Below, piece after piece: positions 8,695 through 17,179 of a stretch of DNA of 64,000 bases. The position numbers were made by a program, and so were the translations under genes. The stretch comes from Labrenzia sp. VG12. Lineage in GTDB: Bacteria; Pseudomonadota; Alphaproteobacteria; Rhizobiales; Stappiaceae. Numbering within the stretch: position 1 is the stretch's first letter; every line of letters starts with the position of its first letter. Location of the stretch: contig NZ_CP022529.1 in assembly GCF_002237595.1 (NCBI RefSeq), forward strand, positions 4,301,001 through 4,365,000, in the 5' to 3' direction. A model generated the notes under the pieces. The model was not told the DNA's origin. It saw only the letters and a list, made by a program, of their open reading frames with translations, and made no database searches.

Positions 8695-8941
8695 CCTGTC
8701 CTCGGAGTGTTTGCCTGACGCTGTTCAATATCCGGATCTCGTGATCCGACTGTCACGTTTCAAGTTCGTGCTGGCAAGCGGGCGAAGCTTCCACCGGTCG
8801 ATGCTGTTTGCAATCGGTGCCTGATTTCCGGCTAAACTGGTTCTTACCGCGTGTCAGAACAGAGCTCATTATCACAGCGACTTCGGCCTTTAAACTTAAG
8901 GGCGATTCGTTATTCTATTGCTACTATAGGGAGATCTGACC

Positions 8942-9787
8942 ATGTCAACTGCTGCCGACCGCCGTGCCGCATTCAAGGCGCTTCACCAGAAGGGACGTGC
9001 CTTTCTGATGCCCAATCCGTTCGACATCGGAACGGCGCGCATTCTCGACGGACTGCGTTTCGATGCCCTGGCAACCTCCAGCGCCGGGTATGCCTGGACC
9101 CGGGGTGTCCGGGATGCCGAGGGGCTGATCGGCCGGGACGATGCCCTGGCCCATGCCGCCGAAATCATCAGCGCCACAAGCCTGCCGGTAAACGGGGACC
9201 TGGAAAACGGCTTTGGCGACAGTCCGGACGACGTCGTGGCGACGGTAAAGGGTGCCATCGAGGTCGGCCTGGCGGGCTGCTCCATCGAGGACTACAGCCA
9301 GGATCCCAAGCATCCCTATTATGATCTCGATCTTGCCGTGGAACGGATCAAGGCCGCCGTTGATGCCAAGAATGCTCTGGCGGCCGACTTTGTGCTGACC
9401 GCGCGCAGCGAGGGGCCGGTGCATTCCGAGCACGAACTTGCCGAGACGATCAAGCGGCTCAACGCCTTTGCAGCGGCCGGTGCCGATTGTGTTTACGCGC
9501 CGCAGTTGAAGAACCGGGAGCAGATTGCAAAGGTGCTGGAGGCTGTGGAGGCACCGATCAACATCCTCGCAGGCCGCAAGAATTTCCACCTCACCCGCAA
9601 GGAGCTGGGCGACATGGGTGTCGCCCGCGTCTCGATCGGTGCGGGTCTTGCCAAGATTGCCTTCGACGCTTTCATCGCCGCGGCCGAAGACATGAAACTC
9701 GGCGGCGCGTTCGGCTGCTTCGACCGGGCCGAAACCATGCCCGAGGGCCTGACAGACTTTCAGTCCTTCCTGAAGGCGGGGCTCTGA
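8942..9787 (+). CDS. isocitrate lyase / PEP mutase family protein
   Basis: Enzyme of 281 aa of the PEP mutase/isocitrate lyase superfamily, a TIM barrel that makes or breaks C-C or P-C bonds beside a carboxylate. Seen: start MPNPFDIGTARIL, substrate strand ATSSAGYAWTRGV, metal-binding acidic run NGDLENGFGDS and IEDYSQ, and a late arm VSIGAGLAKIAFDAFI. The loop lacks the KKCGH signature of true isocitrate lyase, so it is more like an oxaloacetate decarboxylase or carboxyphosphonoenolpyruvate mutase relative. A GGGAG ribosome site lies upstream (8930s). Substrate unknown. Confidence 0.87.
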   Translation: MSTAADRRAAFKALHQKGRAFLMPNPFDIGTARILDGLRFDALATSSAGYAWTRGVRDAEGLIGRDDALAHAAEIISATSLPVNGDLENGFGDSPDDVVATVKGAIEVGLAGCSIEDYSQDPKHPYYDLDLAVERIKAAVDAKNALAADFVLTARSEGPVHSEHELAETIKRLNAFAAAGADCVYAPQLKNREQIAKVLEAVEAPINILAGRKNFHLTRKELGDMGVARVSIGAGLAKIAFDAFIAAAEDMKLGGAFGCFDRAETMPEGLTDFQSFLKAGL

Positions 9788-9796
9788 CGTCCTGGC

Positions 9797-10690
9797 TTAG
9801 CCCGTCGCCCAGTAAGTCAAGACGACCGGCAGCGTGACAAGCGTCAAAACCGTTGAAACGAAGATGAAGCCCGCGACACCGGGGGCTTCATCCGGCCGAT
9901 GCTGCGAGACGGCGAGATAGGTCGCCACCGAGGGCGGCATGAAGCAGAGCAGGATAATGACACTCTCGATCTTCGGATCGAGCGTCAGCAGCCGGGAGAG
10001 CGCAAAGGCAGCGACACAGGAAATCGCGATATGAGCCACGGACAGGATGGCGGCGGTGCCGATGCCGCCCAGCTTTAACGTGGCGAGGCTGTGGCCAAGT
10101 GTCAGGAGCATGATCGGGATGGCAAGTCCTGCCAGAATGCCAAGGCTTTGATCGACCGGTCCGGGCAGTTTCAATCCCGTGCCCATCATCACCAGCGCGA
10201 GGGCCACGGCATATATGACCGGCTGGCGCGCCAGGGCCGCAAAATTGGGTTCCCCCATCGGCAGAGCCAGGCCGATGGTGAAGATCGCCACCAGCACCAC
10301 GACAATGAAGCCGATGGCAACCGCAGCCCCTTCCGCGCCGAAGGCGAGTGTTGAAACCGGCAGACCGATATTGCCCACATTGGCCAGCATCATCGGTGAC
10401 AGATAGGCCTTGATCGGCAGGCGCAGCAGCTTCAGGACGCCAAAGCCGAGAACGGCAAAAACTGCGATCATGGCACAGGCGGCCGCAAGCACGGTCAGGA
10501 ACGTGTCCAGCTGGACGTGCTCCTTGGCAAGATGTGACAGGATCAGGGCCGGGTAACCCACATTCGACACCAGCGAGCCGAGAAGCTTCCGGTCGAAAGG
10601 CGCCTTTGCCATGGCAAGGCCGTAACCGAGCAGGACACACAGGAATACCGGCAGCATGACATTGACGACATGTCCGAAGATTTCAGTCAT
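9797..10690 (-). CDS. AEC family (auxin efflux carrier-like) transporter
   Basis: Membrane protein of 297 aa with about ten hydrophobic helices, matching bacterial auxin-efflux-carrier/malonate-permease family proteins: conserved LVSNVGYPALILSHLA near the N-terminus, MLANVGNIGLPVSTLAFG at the centre with the family's N-x-GxPxxxxxxG pattern, and CFMPPSVATYLAVSQH near the end. Members export organic acids or related anions. The start at 10690 is supported by a strong AAGGAGGG ribosome site; a longer upstream reading is not needed. It converges with the PEP mutase-family gene, 9 bp apart. Confidence 0.88.
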   Translation of the reverse strand: MTEIFGHVVNVMLPVFLCVLLGYGLAMAKAPFDRKLLGSLVSNVGYPALILSHLAKEHVQLDTFLTVLAAACAMIAVFAVLGFGVLKLLRLPIKAYLSPMMLANVGNIGLPVSTLAFGAEGAAVAIGFIVVVLVAIFTIGLALPMGEPNFAALARQPVIYAVALALVMMGTGLKLPGPVDQSLGILAGLAIPIMLLTLGHSLATLKLGGIGTAAILSVAHIAISCVAAFALSRLLTLDPKIESVIILLCFMPPSVATYLAVSQHRPDEAPGVAGFIFVSTVLTLVTLPVVLTYWATG

Positions 10691-10830
10691 GCGATATGCC
10701 CTCCTTCGGGTCCGGCAGCTGAACCGGTCAATCGGATCGCTGCGGTTGGAAGACAACTAAAGCGCAACCACCCCGCGACAGGCAAGATCGCGGGGCGGCT
10801 GGCATCTGGGGGCACATTTCTGGCGCAGGC

Positions 10831-11925
10831 TCAGTCCCGGCCCCATTTCTCCTGTTTCTTGTCCTTCATGATGCCGCGGACCATCTTGCCGAAAGCCTTG
10901 TCCTTGGACCTGCGCTCCGCAAGGCTGGCGGAATTGAAGGCTTCTTCCGCTTTCAGTTTCCGCCAGCGGTTGAGCCTGGTTTCCTCCAACTGGCCGGTTT
11001 CGATGGCCGTTCGAACAGCGCAGCCCGGCTCCGTTTCGTGCCGGCAGTCCTTGAAGCGGCAGTTTGCCGCCAGCTCCGTCAGATCCGAGAACAGATCCTC
11101 GATCCCGGCGGCCGCATCGGTGAGCTGCAGTTCGCGCATGCCGGGTGTGTCGAGTACCAGGCATCCGCCCGGCACCCTATGCAGTTGCCGGCGGGTGGTT
11201 GTGTGACGGCCCTTGGCGTCGTCCTCGCGGATCGCCTGTGTTGCGATTTCCTCGGTTCCGGCAAGCGCGTTGGTGAGCGTCGATTTGCCCACCCCGGAAG
11301 ACCCGAGAAAGGCAACGGTCTGGCCGGGCCGGCACCAGTCTGCCAGCTTGTCCCTCGGTTCCTGGCCGCGGGCATCCAGCGTGACAACTGGTAGTCCGGC
11401 CGAGATCGACCGCGCCTGCTCGGCAAAGTCCTGCGGATCGTTGGTGAGGTCGGATTTGGTGAGCAGGATCACAGGCGCGATCTCTGCTTCAAGACACAGC
11501 GCGACATAGCGTTCCAGCCGCGCGATGTTGAAATCCTGGTTGCAGGAGGAAACCAGAAAGGCCGTTTCGATATTGGCGGCAATCAGCTGAACCTGCCGGT
11601 CGGTGCCCGGCGCACGCCGTTTCAAAAGGCTCTTGCGCTCCAGCACACGACTGGTCCAGGGCTGTTCGCGGTTCAATAGCAGCCAGTCGCCGACCGTCGC
11701 CTCCAGGCGCGGAGGAATGGTGTCGTCGATGTCGTCGCCGATCACGTGCAGCGCGTTGCGGTGAACTTCAACGACCCGCACCGGGGGCGTGCCGGCAAGC
11801 TCTTCCGAACTGAGCTGCTGGGCGAAAAAGGCCTGCCAGCCGAGTGATTCAAGGGTTGAGGGCGCTCGGTCCTGTGCCTTCGGTGTTTTGGCCGAAGGGA
11901 AAAATTCCGAATAGTTTCGTGGCAT
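10831..11925 (-). CDS. rsgA: ribosome small-subunit maturation GTPase RsgA
   Basis: Circularly permuted GTPase of 364 aa that helps late maturation of the 30S subunit. Order of motifs shows the permutation: OB-fold N-terminus, then G4 (LLTKSD), then G1/P-loop (GSSGVGKST), G3 (DTPGMRE) and a C-terminal zinc knuckle (CRFKDCRHETEPGC). The tail is rich in Lys and Arg (KKQEKWGRD), as usual for RNA contact. Length is typical. Confidence 0.95.
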   Translation of the reverse strand: MPRNYSEFFPSAKTPKAQDRAPSTLESLGWQAFFAQQLSSEELAGTPPVRVVEVHRNALHVIGDDIDDTIPPRLEATVGDWLLLNREQPWTSRVLERKSLLKRRAPGTDRQVQLIAANIETAFLVSSCNQDFNIARLERYVALCLEAEIAPVILLTKSDLTNDPQDFAEQARSISAGLPVVTLDARGQEPRDKLADWCRPGQTVAFLGSSGVGKSTLTNALAGTEEIATQAIREDDAKGRHTTTRRQLHRVPGGCLVLDTPGMRELQLTDAAAGIEDLFSDLTELAANCRFKDCRHETEPGCAVRTAIETGQLEETRLNRWRKLKAEEAFNSASLAERRSKDKAFGKMVRGIMKDKKQEKWGRD

Positions 11926-12047
11926 TGGATGTCTCGTGACTTAAACACACGTCATCGGGCGCCCGGAAGGGCACCTGGTTCATGGGGTTTAAGGCTCTCC
12001 GGTCAAAAAGAGCCGGATCACGCAATCTCTGACATCAAATCTCCATT

Positions 12048-12071
12048 GGGCGCCGAATGTGGCGCCCTTTT
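12048..12071 (+). terminator. GC-rich hairpin with T-run, plus-strand orientation
   Basis: GGGCGCC (12048-12054) pairs with GGCGCCC (12061-12067) around a 6-nt loop and is followed by TTTT. Both neighbouring genes run on the minus strand, so the T-run is on the 'wrong' side for them; it would end a plus-strand transcript from the 11.93-12.05 kb gap, or serve as a simple hairpin downstream of the citrate-synthase-like gene. Confidence 0.45.
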
Positions 12072-12110
12072 CAGGTAGCTGTTGCGATGCTGTTTTGCAA
12101 GGGCAGGGCC

Positions 12111-13280
12111 CTATTGCGGCCGCTCACCGACATAGGCCGCCCGTGGCCGGATCTGCTCGGGCGTCGCGTATTGCTCGAGCGCATGGGCAATCCAGCCGGT
12201 CATCCGGCCCGCACAGAAGATGATCTTGCCGGCATCCTTCGGCAGTCCGTAGGTCTTCTGGATGGCGGCGAGCGCCAGATCGACATTCGGCGCGACGCCG
12301 AAGAGATCGCGCGCAACGCCGATCAGGCCGGGCAGACGCTTGACGAAGGCATGCTCCGGTTCGCTCCGGCACAGCACGTCCAAAAGGCACTCCGCCCTTG
12401 GATCCCGCTCGCCATAGATCGAATGGCCGAAACCGGGCAGCGGCTCGCCGCGGCTGAGACGGTCCGACAATACGGTTTCGATATCCGTTTCCGGCGAGAT
12501 TTCCGACAGCCAGGCGGTCGCCCGGTCGGACGCAGCGCCATGGCGCGGGCCGGCAAAGGCGCCGAGGCCGGAAATCAGCGCGGCATGAAGCGGCGCGCGT
12601 GTGGAAGCGGCGCACCGGGTGGCGAAGGCGCTGGTATTGAGTTCGTGATCCGCGCAGAGCACAAGGGCGGCCCGGATCACGTTCTTGGCCGGGGAAGATG
12701 CGCCGAATGCCTTGGCGATCTGGGTATGCACGGGCACATCCACTGGGTCGGCATTGAGCAGCGCGGCAACCGAATAGCGCAGCAGCGCCGCCCCCTTTGT
12801 CTGCAACAGTTTCGGGGCCTGGGTGTAGGCGGCCCGGTCCTGGAGCGGCCAGGCGGCAAGTGCCATCATCAGCCGGTCGAGCGGCCCGAGATCGGCCGGA
12901 AGATCCGGTGGCGGCAGCGGTGCGGCTTCTGCAAACGGGTCCTGTTCGGAGGCCCACAATAGCGTCGCAACCGATTCCAGCGTCGATGTTTCTGCAAGCT
13001 TTACCGCCCTGCGGCCCCGATAGATCGGCCCTTCCTCGGAAATCAGCGTCAGCTCGGTTTCCAGAACCGGATCGCCGGTCAGGGGCCTCGACCCGGTGTG
13101 GTCTTCTGCTGCCTTGCGGCCCTTGAGGCGGCGCACGTCGGCGGCATCATAGCGACGCTTCTTGCCGGGGCCGGCAATGGAGGAAATCAGACCCCGGCTG
13201 ACATAGGCATAGAGCGTGGCCGGCTGAACACCGAGTTCGGCGGCGGCTTCACGGGCGGACAGGTAGATCGGCTTGTTCAT
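12111..13280 (-). CDS. citrate synthase family protein with N-terminal helix-turn-helix domain
   Basis: Protein of 389 aa. Residues about 5-55 form a MerR/excisionase-like helix-turn-helix (YLSAREAAAELGVQPATLYA then a wing with KKRRYDAADVRRLKG); the rest is a dimeric-type citrate synthase domain. Candidate catalytic residues are kept: His in GPRHGAA, His in GFGHSIYGERDPRAE, Asp in NVDLALAAI, and the C-terminal Arg in CAGRMTGW. Such fusions are annotated in many alphaproteobacteria, but whether they are enzymes, regulators sensing an acyl-CoA or oxoacid, or both is not settled to my knowledge. It diverges from a second citrate synthase gene across an 80-bp gap holding a palindrome. Start 13280 (MNKPIYLSAREAA) is chosen because it begins directly at the DNA-binding domain. 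Confidence 0.9.
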   Translation of the reverse strand: MNKPIYLSAREAAAELGVQPATLYAYVSRGLISSIAGPGKKRRYDAADVRRLKGRKAAEDHTGSRPLTGDPVLETELTLISEEGPIYRGRRAVKLAETSTLESVATLLWASEQDPFAEAAPLPPPDLPADLGPLDRLMMALAAWPLQDRAAYTQAPKLLQTKGAALLRYSVAALLNADPVDVPVHTQIAKAFGASSPAKNVIRAALVLCADHELNTSAFATRCAASTRAPLHAALISGLGAFAGPRHGAASDRATAWLSEISPETDIETVLSDRLSRGEPLPGFGHSIYGERDPRAECLLDVLCRSEPEHAFVKRLPGLIGVARDLFGVAPNVDLALAAIQKTYGLPKDAGKIIFCAGRMTGWIAHALEQYATPEQIRPRAAYVGERPQ

Positions 13281-13300
13281 GGATTGATTGTATTTATCAA

Positions 13301-13312
13301 CATTGATCAATG
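13301..13312. promoter_or_regulatory. 12-bp palindrome between the divergent citrate synthase genes
   Basis: CATTGATCAATG is a perfect palindrome in the 80-bp divergent gap; ATCAA also recurs just to its left (13296-13300). It is placed where a dimeric helix-turn-helix regulator, such as the neighbouring fusion protein, could bind. The function is inferred from position only. Confidence 0.4.
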
Positions 13313-13360
13313 CAATTCGTTCTTTCTATCTGGCGCGGACCAACACAGAAGGAGAGACCC

Positions 13361-14470
13361 ATGACAGAAGCGCCAAGTCCCGCCCGGATGACCCCGGACC
13401 CGATTGCCGGTCTGGAAGGGGTTGTTGCCGCCAACACCAGTCTCAGCCACGTTGACGGCGAAGAAGGGGTGTTGATCCTGCGCGGCCGTCTGATCGAGGA
13501 CCTCGCGGGAAAGATGCCGTTCGAGGCTGCCGTGCAGCATCTGTGGCAGGACCTTGGGGTCTCCGCGGCCTTTTCCCTTCAGCCGGGTTTTGCCCGAGCG
13601 CGCCAGCAAGCTTTCAAGGTGGTGCCGCTGCTTGAGGGAGCCGACGCCGCGCTAACGGTCTACGAACGCATGCAGCTCGGTCTGGCGGCATTGCCTCTCG
13701 GTGATGAGCTGCCGGCGCCTGTCGCGATTTCCGGGGCGCTGCCAGTTTTCCTGGCTGCGTCCCACCGCATCGCCTCGGGCCATCAGCCAGTTGCCCCGGA
13801 TGCCACGTTGGGAACGGCTGCCGACATTCTGAAGATGCTGACCGGAACAGTGCCGCCGCAGGAAAGCGCTGACGCGCTGGACCGCTATCTGGTGACCATT
13901 CTGGATCATGGGCTCAATGCGTCGACCTTCACCGCCCGGGTGATCGGCTCGACCCAGGCGGATCTGAAACAGGCGGTGCTAGGGGCAATGGGCGCTTTGA
14001 GCGGCCCCCTGCATGGCGGCGCTCCGGGCCCCGTTCTTGACATGATCGATGCCATCGGCGCACCGGAAAATGCCGCAGGCTGGATCGAAAGCGCGCTGGC
14101 GCGCAAGGAACGGCTGATGGGTTTCGGCCACCGGATCTACCGCACCCGTGATCCGCGCGCGGATGTACTGAAGGACGGCTTGCGGGTTCTGGGCGAGGAA
14201 AACCCCAAGATCCGGCTGGCGGAAGACATTGAACTGGCCGCGCTGTCCGCCCTGAAGGAAGCCAAGCCCGACAGGCCGCTGGACACCAATGTGGAGTTCT
14301 ATACAGCCGTGCTGCTGGACGCGATCGGCATCGACCGGACGCTGTTCACACCGCTCTTTGCAGTTGGCCGGACCCCGGGCTGGTGCGCTCATGTGCTGGA
14401 ACAGCAGCAGACCGGCAAACTGATCCGGCCCTCGTCACACTATGTCGGACCGGAACCGGAGACTGTCTGA
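13361..14470 (+). CDS. citrate synthase / 2-methylcitrate synthase family protein
   Basis: Protein of 369 aa with a full citrate-synthase fold and no DNA-binding domain. Motifs: HGLNASTFTARVIGST, the His of GPLHGGAPGP, the His of GFGHRIYRTRDPRAD, and the Arg of VGRTPGW. At the third catalytic position NVDFY of classical enzymes reads NVEFYTA (Glu instead of Asp). A GGAGAG ribosome site precedes the ATG at 13361; upstream in-frame sequence overlaps the divergent promoter. It probably condenses an acyl-CoA with oxaloacetate or another oxoacid; the exact substrates are unknown. Paired divergently with the helix-turn-helix fusion homologue. Confidence 0.9.
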   Translation: MTEAPSPARMTPDPIAGLEGVVAANTSLSHVDGEEGVLILRGRLIEDLAGKMPFEAAVQHLWQDLGVSAAFSLQPGFARARQQAFKVVPLLEGADAALTVYERMQLGLAALPLGDELPAPVAISGALPVFLAASHRIASGHQPVAPDATLGTAADILKMLTGTVPPQESADALDRYLVTILDHGLNASTFTARVIGSTQADLKQAVLGAMGALSGPLHGGAPGPVLDMIDAIGAPENAAGWIESALARKERLMGFGHRIYRTRDPRADVLKDGLRVLGEENPKIRLAEDIELAALSALKEAKPDRPLDTNVEFYTAVLLDAIGIDRTLFTPLFAVGRTPGWCAHVLEQQQTGKLIRPSSHYVGPEPETV

Positions 14471-14651
14471 GGCCCACCTGAACCAGCAGTCCAGGGAGAC
14501 TCGATTAGTACGCGAAAGCTTGCGTTTACTGGGTCACGGGTCTTACCGCCTGGCGGCAAACCGGGATGACAACGGGACATCCACTGCCTTCCCGCGGGCC
14601 TGATCGGCCCGCGCCACTTGTGGGGAGCATGGTTTCAGCCAGGTCGGTTCC

Positions 14652-15401
14652 TTAACCCGCCATTTCCGCTTCACGGACGGCAAACTCGATCTCGTCGACA
14701 AGGCCCTGATCGAGGCCGAGGCGGGCGGCCAGCATCTGCAGATAGGCCTTTTCCGCCGGGTGATCCGGGTCGATGGCAAGGCGGGAGGCAGCGTAAAGTT
14801 CAGCCGCCGTTTCCTCGCAGCTGGCGAAGGCGACAACCTTGTCGATATCGAGCGGTGCACGCAGCTCGTCCATCAGGAATGCCTTGGCCTCGCTGTCGAG
14901 CCCGGCCTCGTCGATCTTTTCAAAGATGCGATCCTGTTCGTCCCGGTCGATATGACCGTCGGCCTTGGCGGCGGAGATCATGGAGGTCAGCAGCGCGATG
15001 GCAAACTGGTTTTCGCCGCCCGGCTGCTGCGCTGGATCGAAGGCCGTGCCGCGCGGGGCTTCCAGCGGGATCGGCTGGTCCTGCGGATAGTGCGGACGCG
15101 GCGCATTCTGCTGGTTGGCCTTGTGGCCCTGATAGGCCTTGTAGGCGAGACCGGCCACCAGCGCGAGGCCGCCATAGGTGACGGCTTTCTTGCCGATCTT
15201 GCGACCCGACTTGGAGCCGAGCATCAGGCCGGCAAGGCCACCAAGGGCCAGGCCGCCACCCTGGGACGACAGAAAATCCTTGCCCTGGGAAAGAAGGTCG
15301 CCCGACCCGCCCCGCTGTGCGGCCGCACCGCCGCGCTGGTTATGCTGACCACCGCCCTGGCTTCCCAGAAACTGATCCAGCAGGGATTTTGCGTCGAACA
15401 T
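14652..15401 (-). CDS. TerB/DUF533-like membrane-associated protein
   Basis: Protein of 249 aa. The N-terminal half is Gly/Gln-rich (GSQGGGQHNQRGGAAAQRGG) and includes a hydrophobic glycine-zipper-like stretch (ALGGLAGLMLGS, then GGLALVAGLAYKAYQG). The C-terminal ~130 residues are an all-helical TerB-like domain (AIALLTSMISAAKADGHIDR with its acidic DGxID motif). This matches DUF533 proteins such as E. coli YebE, of unknown function and linked to envelope stress. GAGGAG precedes the start at 15401. A GC-rich hairpin (14593-14613) lies downstream, in the gap to the convergent citrate synthase. Confidence 0.85.
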   Translation of the reverse strand: MFDAKSLLDQFLGSQGGGQHNQRGGAAAQRGGSGDLLSQGKDFLSSQGGGLALGGLAGLMLGSKSGRKIGKKAVTYGGLALVAGLAYKAYQGHKANQQNAPRPHYPQDQPIPLEAPRGTAFDPAQQPGGENQFAIALLTSMISAAKADGHIDRDEQDRIFEKIDEAGLDSEAKAFLMDELRAPLDIDKVVAFASCEETAAELYAASRLAIDPDHPAEKAYLQMLAARLGLDQGLVDEIEFAVREAEMAG

Positions 15402-15542
15402 TCTTGGCTCCTCAAACTTGTGGCCCGCCCGGGCCGAATTCGCTTTGTCTATCAAATGGGACTTTCTGGTACCGGCGCAAGCATGTGATACAGATGCAGA
15501 CAGTTTTATAATCCCCTGGCACGTCTGAAAGACATTGCTCGC

Positions 15543-16097
15543 ATGCCGAAAGCCCGTCTCCGCACCTTGAACCGCGCACTGGTCGTCGTCTTTTTCGCCA
15601 ATTTCTCATCGGCGTCGCCGGCACACGCATTTTCCGTGAGCGAAGCGCCGGACAGTTATACGAGGATCGACGACGCGGCGCTGAAGGAAGCTCTTCTGAC
15701 GGCCCTTGCCGCCGCCGATGTGAGTTCCACGGGCAATTTCCATCAGCTCGCGGTCCCGGGCGAAGCGTTTGATCGCAAGCCCACCAGTCCAATCGTCGAA
15801 CGTGAAGGTGTCTTCCTTCACATCGTGCAGGATCGTGGCCTGCCCATGGGTGATCTCTATCCGACCTTTGTCCTGAAGCCTCAAGCTGGTGGTGACGCGC
15901 TCGACCTGATTCTTAGAACCGAGGCCGGGACAAGGGTCTATTATGCCGACGGGCTACCGGAGAGCGGTTGCCTGTTTTCCACCAAAAAGGCCTATTCGGA
16001 TATCTGCCTTGTTGATGTCAGCGGCAACCCGGCACCGGAACTGCCCGGATTGCGGGACGACGTCTGGACGGATCTGATCAGGCTTCTTGGACTTTGA
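15543..16097 (+). CDS. secreted hypothetical protein
   Basis: Unrecognised protein of 184 aa. It starts with a signal peptide (MPKARLRTLNRALVVVFF...SPAHA, cleavage likely after residue 28). The mature part is mixed alpha/beta with two Cys near the C-terminus (ESGCLFSTKKAYSDICLVD) that could form a disulfide. No domain is recognised. Its last 20 bp overlap the convergent gene at 16078-16545. Confidence 0.65.
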   Translation: MPKARLRTLNRALVVVFFANFSSASPAHAFSVSEAPDSYTRIDDAALKEALLTALAAADVSSTGNFHQLAVPGEAFDRKPTSPIVEREGVFLHIVQDRGLPMGDLYPTFVLKPQAGGDALDLILRTEAGTRVYYADGLPESGCLFSTKKAYSDICLVDVSGNPAPELPGLRDDVWTDLIRLLGL

Positions 16098-16545
16098 GCG
16101 AGTTGTCCTGCCGGTTCTGCCTGTCGAACAGCGCAAAGACACCTGCGATGATCCAGCCCATGACGGCCCAGGTCACCCAGACCATGCCGTCCTGAACTGC
16201 CACGACTTCAACCGGGTTGCCGACCAGCGAGTTCATCAGAGGCTGGCGGATCAGGTTCCCCTTGATCATCAGGATGAGACCCGCCAGACACAGGCCGCCA
16301 CGTGCCCAGCCGAGTGCGGGAAAGCGGCAGCGCAGCAGCCAATAGGTGAGAGACGCGCCGAGGCCGATTTCGATCGCGCTGATCGCCGCCGGGACACGGA
16401 CATCCCAGGAGGAAACCATCGCCCGGCCCTCCATCCGGGCCGCGATCCAGTGCTGCAGCCATTCAGCGGAAAACACATGCAGGCAGAAACCGGCAATGGA
16501 CGACAAAAGCGCGGCAACGGCCACGGTCAAAACGAGAGAACGCAT
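16078..16545 (-). CDS. small hypothetical membrane protein
   Basis: Protein of 155 aa with about four hydrophobic helices (MRSLVLTVAVAALLSSIAGF, AAISAIEIGLGASLTYWLL, ARGGLCLAGLILMI, MVWVTWAVMGWIIAGVFALF). I do not recognise a named family. It lies alone between a secreted hypothetical (convergent, overlapping 20 bp) and the Lrp regulator, 39 bp downstream in the same direction. Confidence 0.65.
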   Translation of the reverse strand: MRSLVLTVAVAALLSSIAGFCLHVFSAEWLQHWIAARMEGRAMVSSWDVRVPAAISAIEIGLGASLTYWLLRCRFPALGWARGGLCLAGLILMIKGNLIRQPLMNSLVGNPVEVVAVQDGMVWVTWAVMGWIIAGVFALFDRQNRQDNSLKVQEA

Positions 16546-16584
16546 TGAAGACTCGGATTTAAAATAGATAAGGCACTTCTGACC

Positions 16585-17052
16585 CTAGCTTAGTGGCAAA
16601 AGATTGTCGTCCTTCAGCGTTTCCATCGCGATCGAGGAGCGCACATTGTTGACCGCTTCCTGGGGCAGCAATTCGTCATTGATGATACGGCTCAGCGCCT
16701 TCAGATCGGCCACGACGATCTTCAGCATGTAGTCGAGATCACCGGTCAACGTGTGGGCTTCCTGGACCTCCGGCATGGCCTTCACCATGTTGCGGAACTT
16801 ACGCGCATTCTCCTTGGAATGCGCCCCGAGCGTCACGCCGACAAAGGCGGTCACCGTCAGGCCGAGGGCTTCCGGGTCGAGGGCTGCCCTGTAGCGGCGA
16901 ATGATGCCGGCCTCTTCCAGCTTGCTGCGTCGGCGCGACACCTGGCTGGCCGACAGGCTGATGATCTCGCCAAGCTCGGCATTGGTCAGGGCGGCATTGT
17001 CCTGCAGGGCTGCCAGCAATTTGACATCGAAACCGTCCAGAGCAATGGGCAT
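16585..17052 (-). CDS. Lrp/AsnC family transcriptional regulator
   Basis: Regulator of 155 aa: an N-terminal helix-turn-helix (LDGFDVKLLAALQDNAALTN, then SLSASQVSRRRSKLEEAGII) and a C-terminal RAM/AsnC ligand-binding domain with the usual VQEAHTLTGDLDYMLKIVV stretch. These proteins sense amino acids or their metabolites. It is divergent from hppD (gap 127 bp) and is the obvious candidate to control tyrosine breakdown; that is inferred from position. Confidence 0.93.
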   Translation of the reverse strand: MPIALDGFDVKLLAALQDNAALTNAELGEIISLSASQVSRRRSKLEEAGIIRRYRAALDPEALGLTVTAFVGVTLGAHSKENARKFRNMVKAMPEVQEAHTLTGDLDYMLKIVVADLKALSRIINDELLPQEAVNNVRSSIAMETLKDDNLLPLS

Positions 17053-17081
17053 GCGTGTTCCTGCTGTTCAATGCACACAAC

Positions 17082-17116
17082 GTGCAACATCATACGCGAA
17101 AACACGTGAATTGCAC
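17082..17116. promoter_or_regulatory. inverted repeat in the lrp-like/hppD divergent promoter
   Basis: GTGCAA (17082-17087) and TTGCAC (17111-17116) form a 6-bp inverted repeat with a 23-bp spacer, in an AT-richer stretch between the two divergent start codons. Related GTGCA/TGCAC half-sites occur around it. It could be an Lrp-family operator; repeat size is small, so chance is possible. Confidence 0.35.
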
Positions 17117-17179
17117 ACATGCTGCGCGCGGAACCCGGCATCCTGTTCGCAATGAGGATTTGTGAGAGGACAACCAGCC

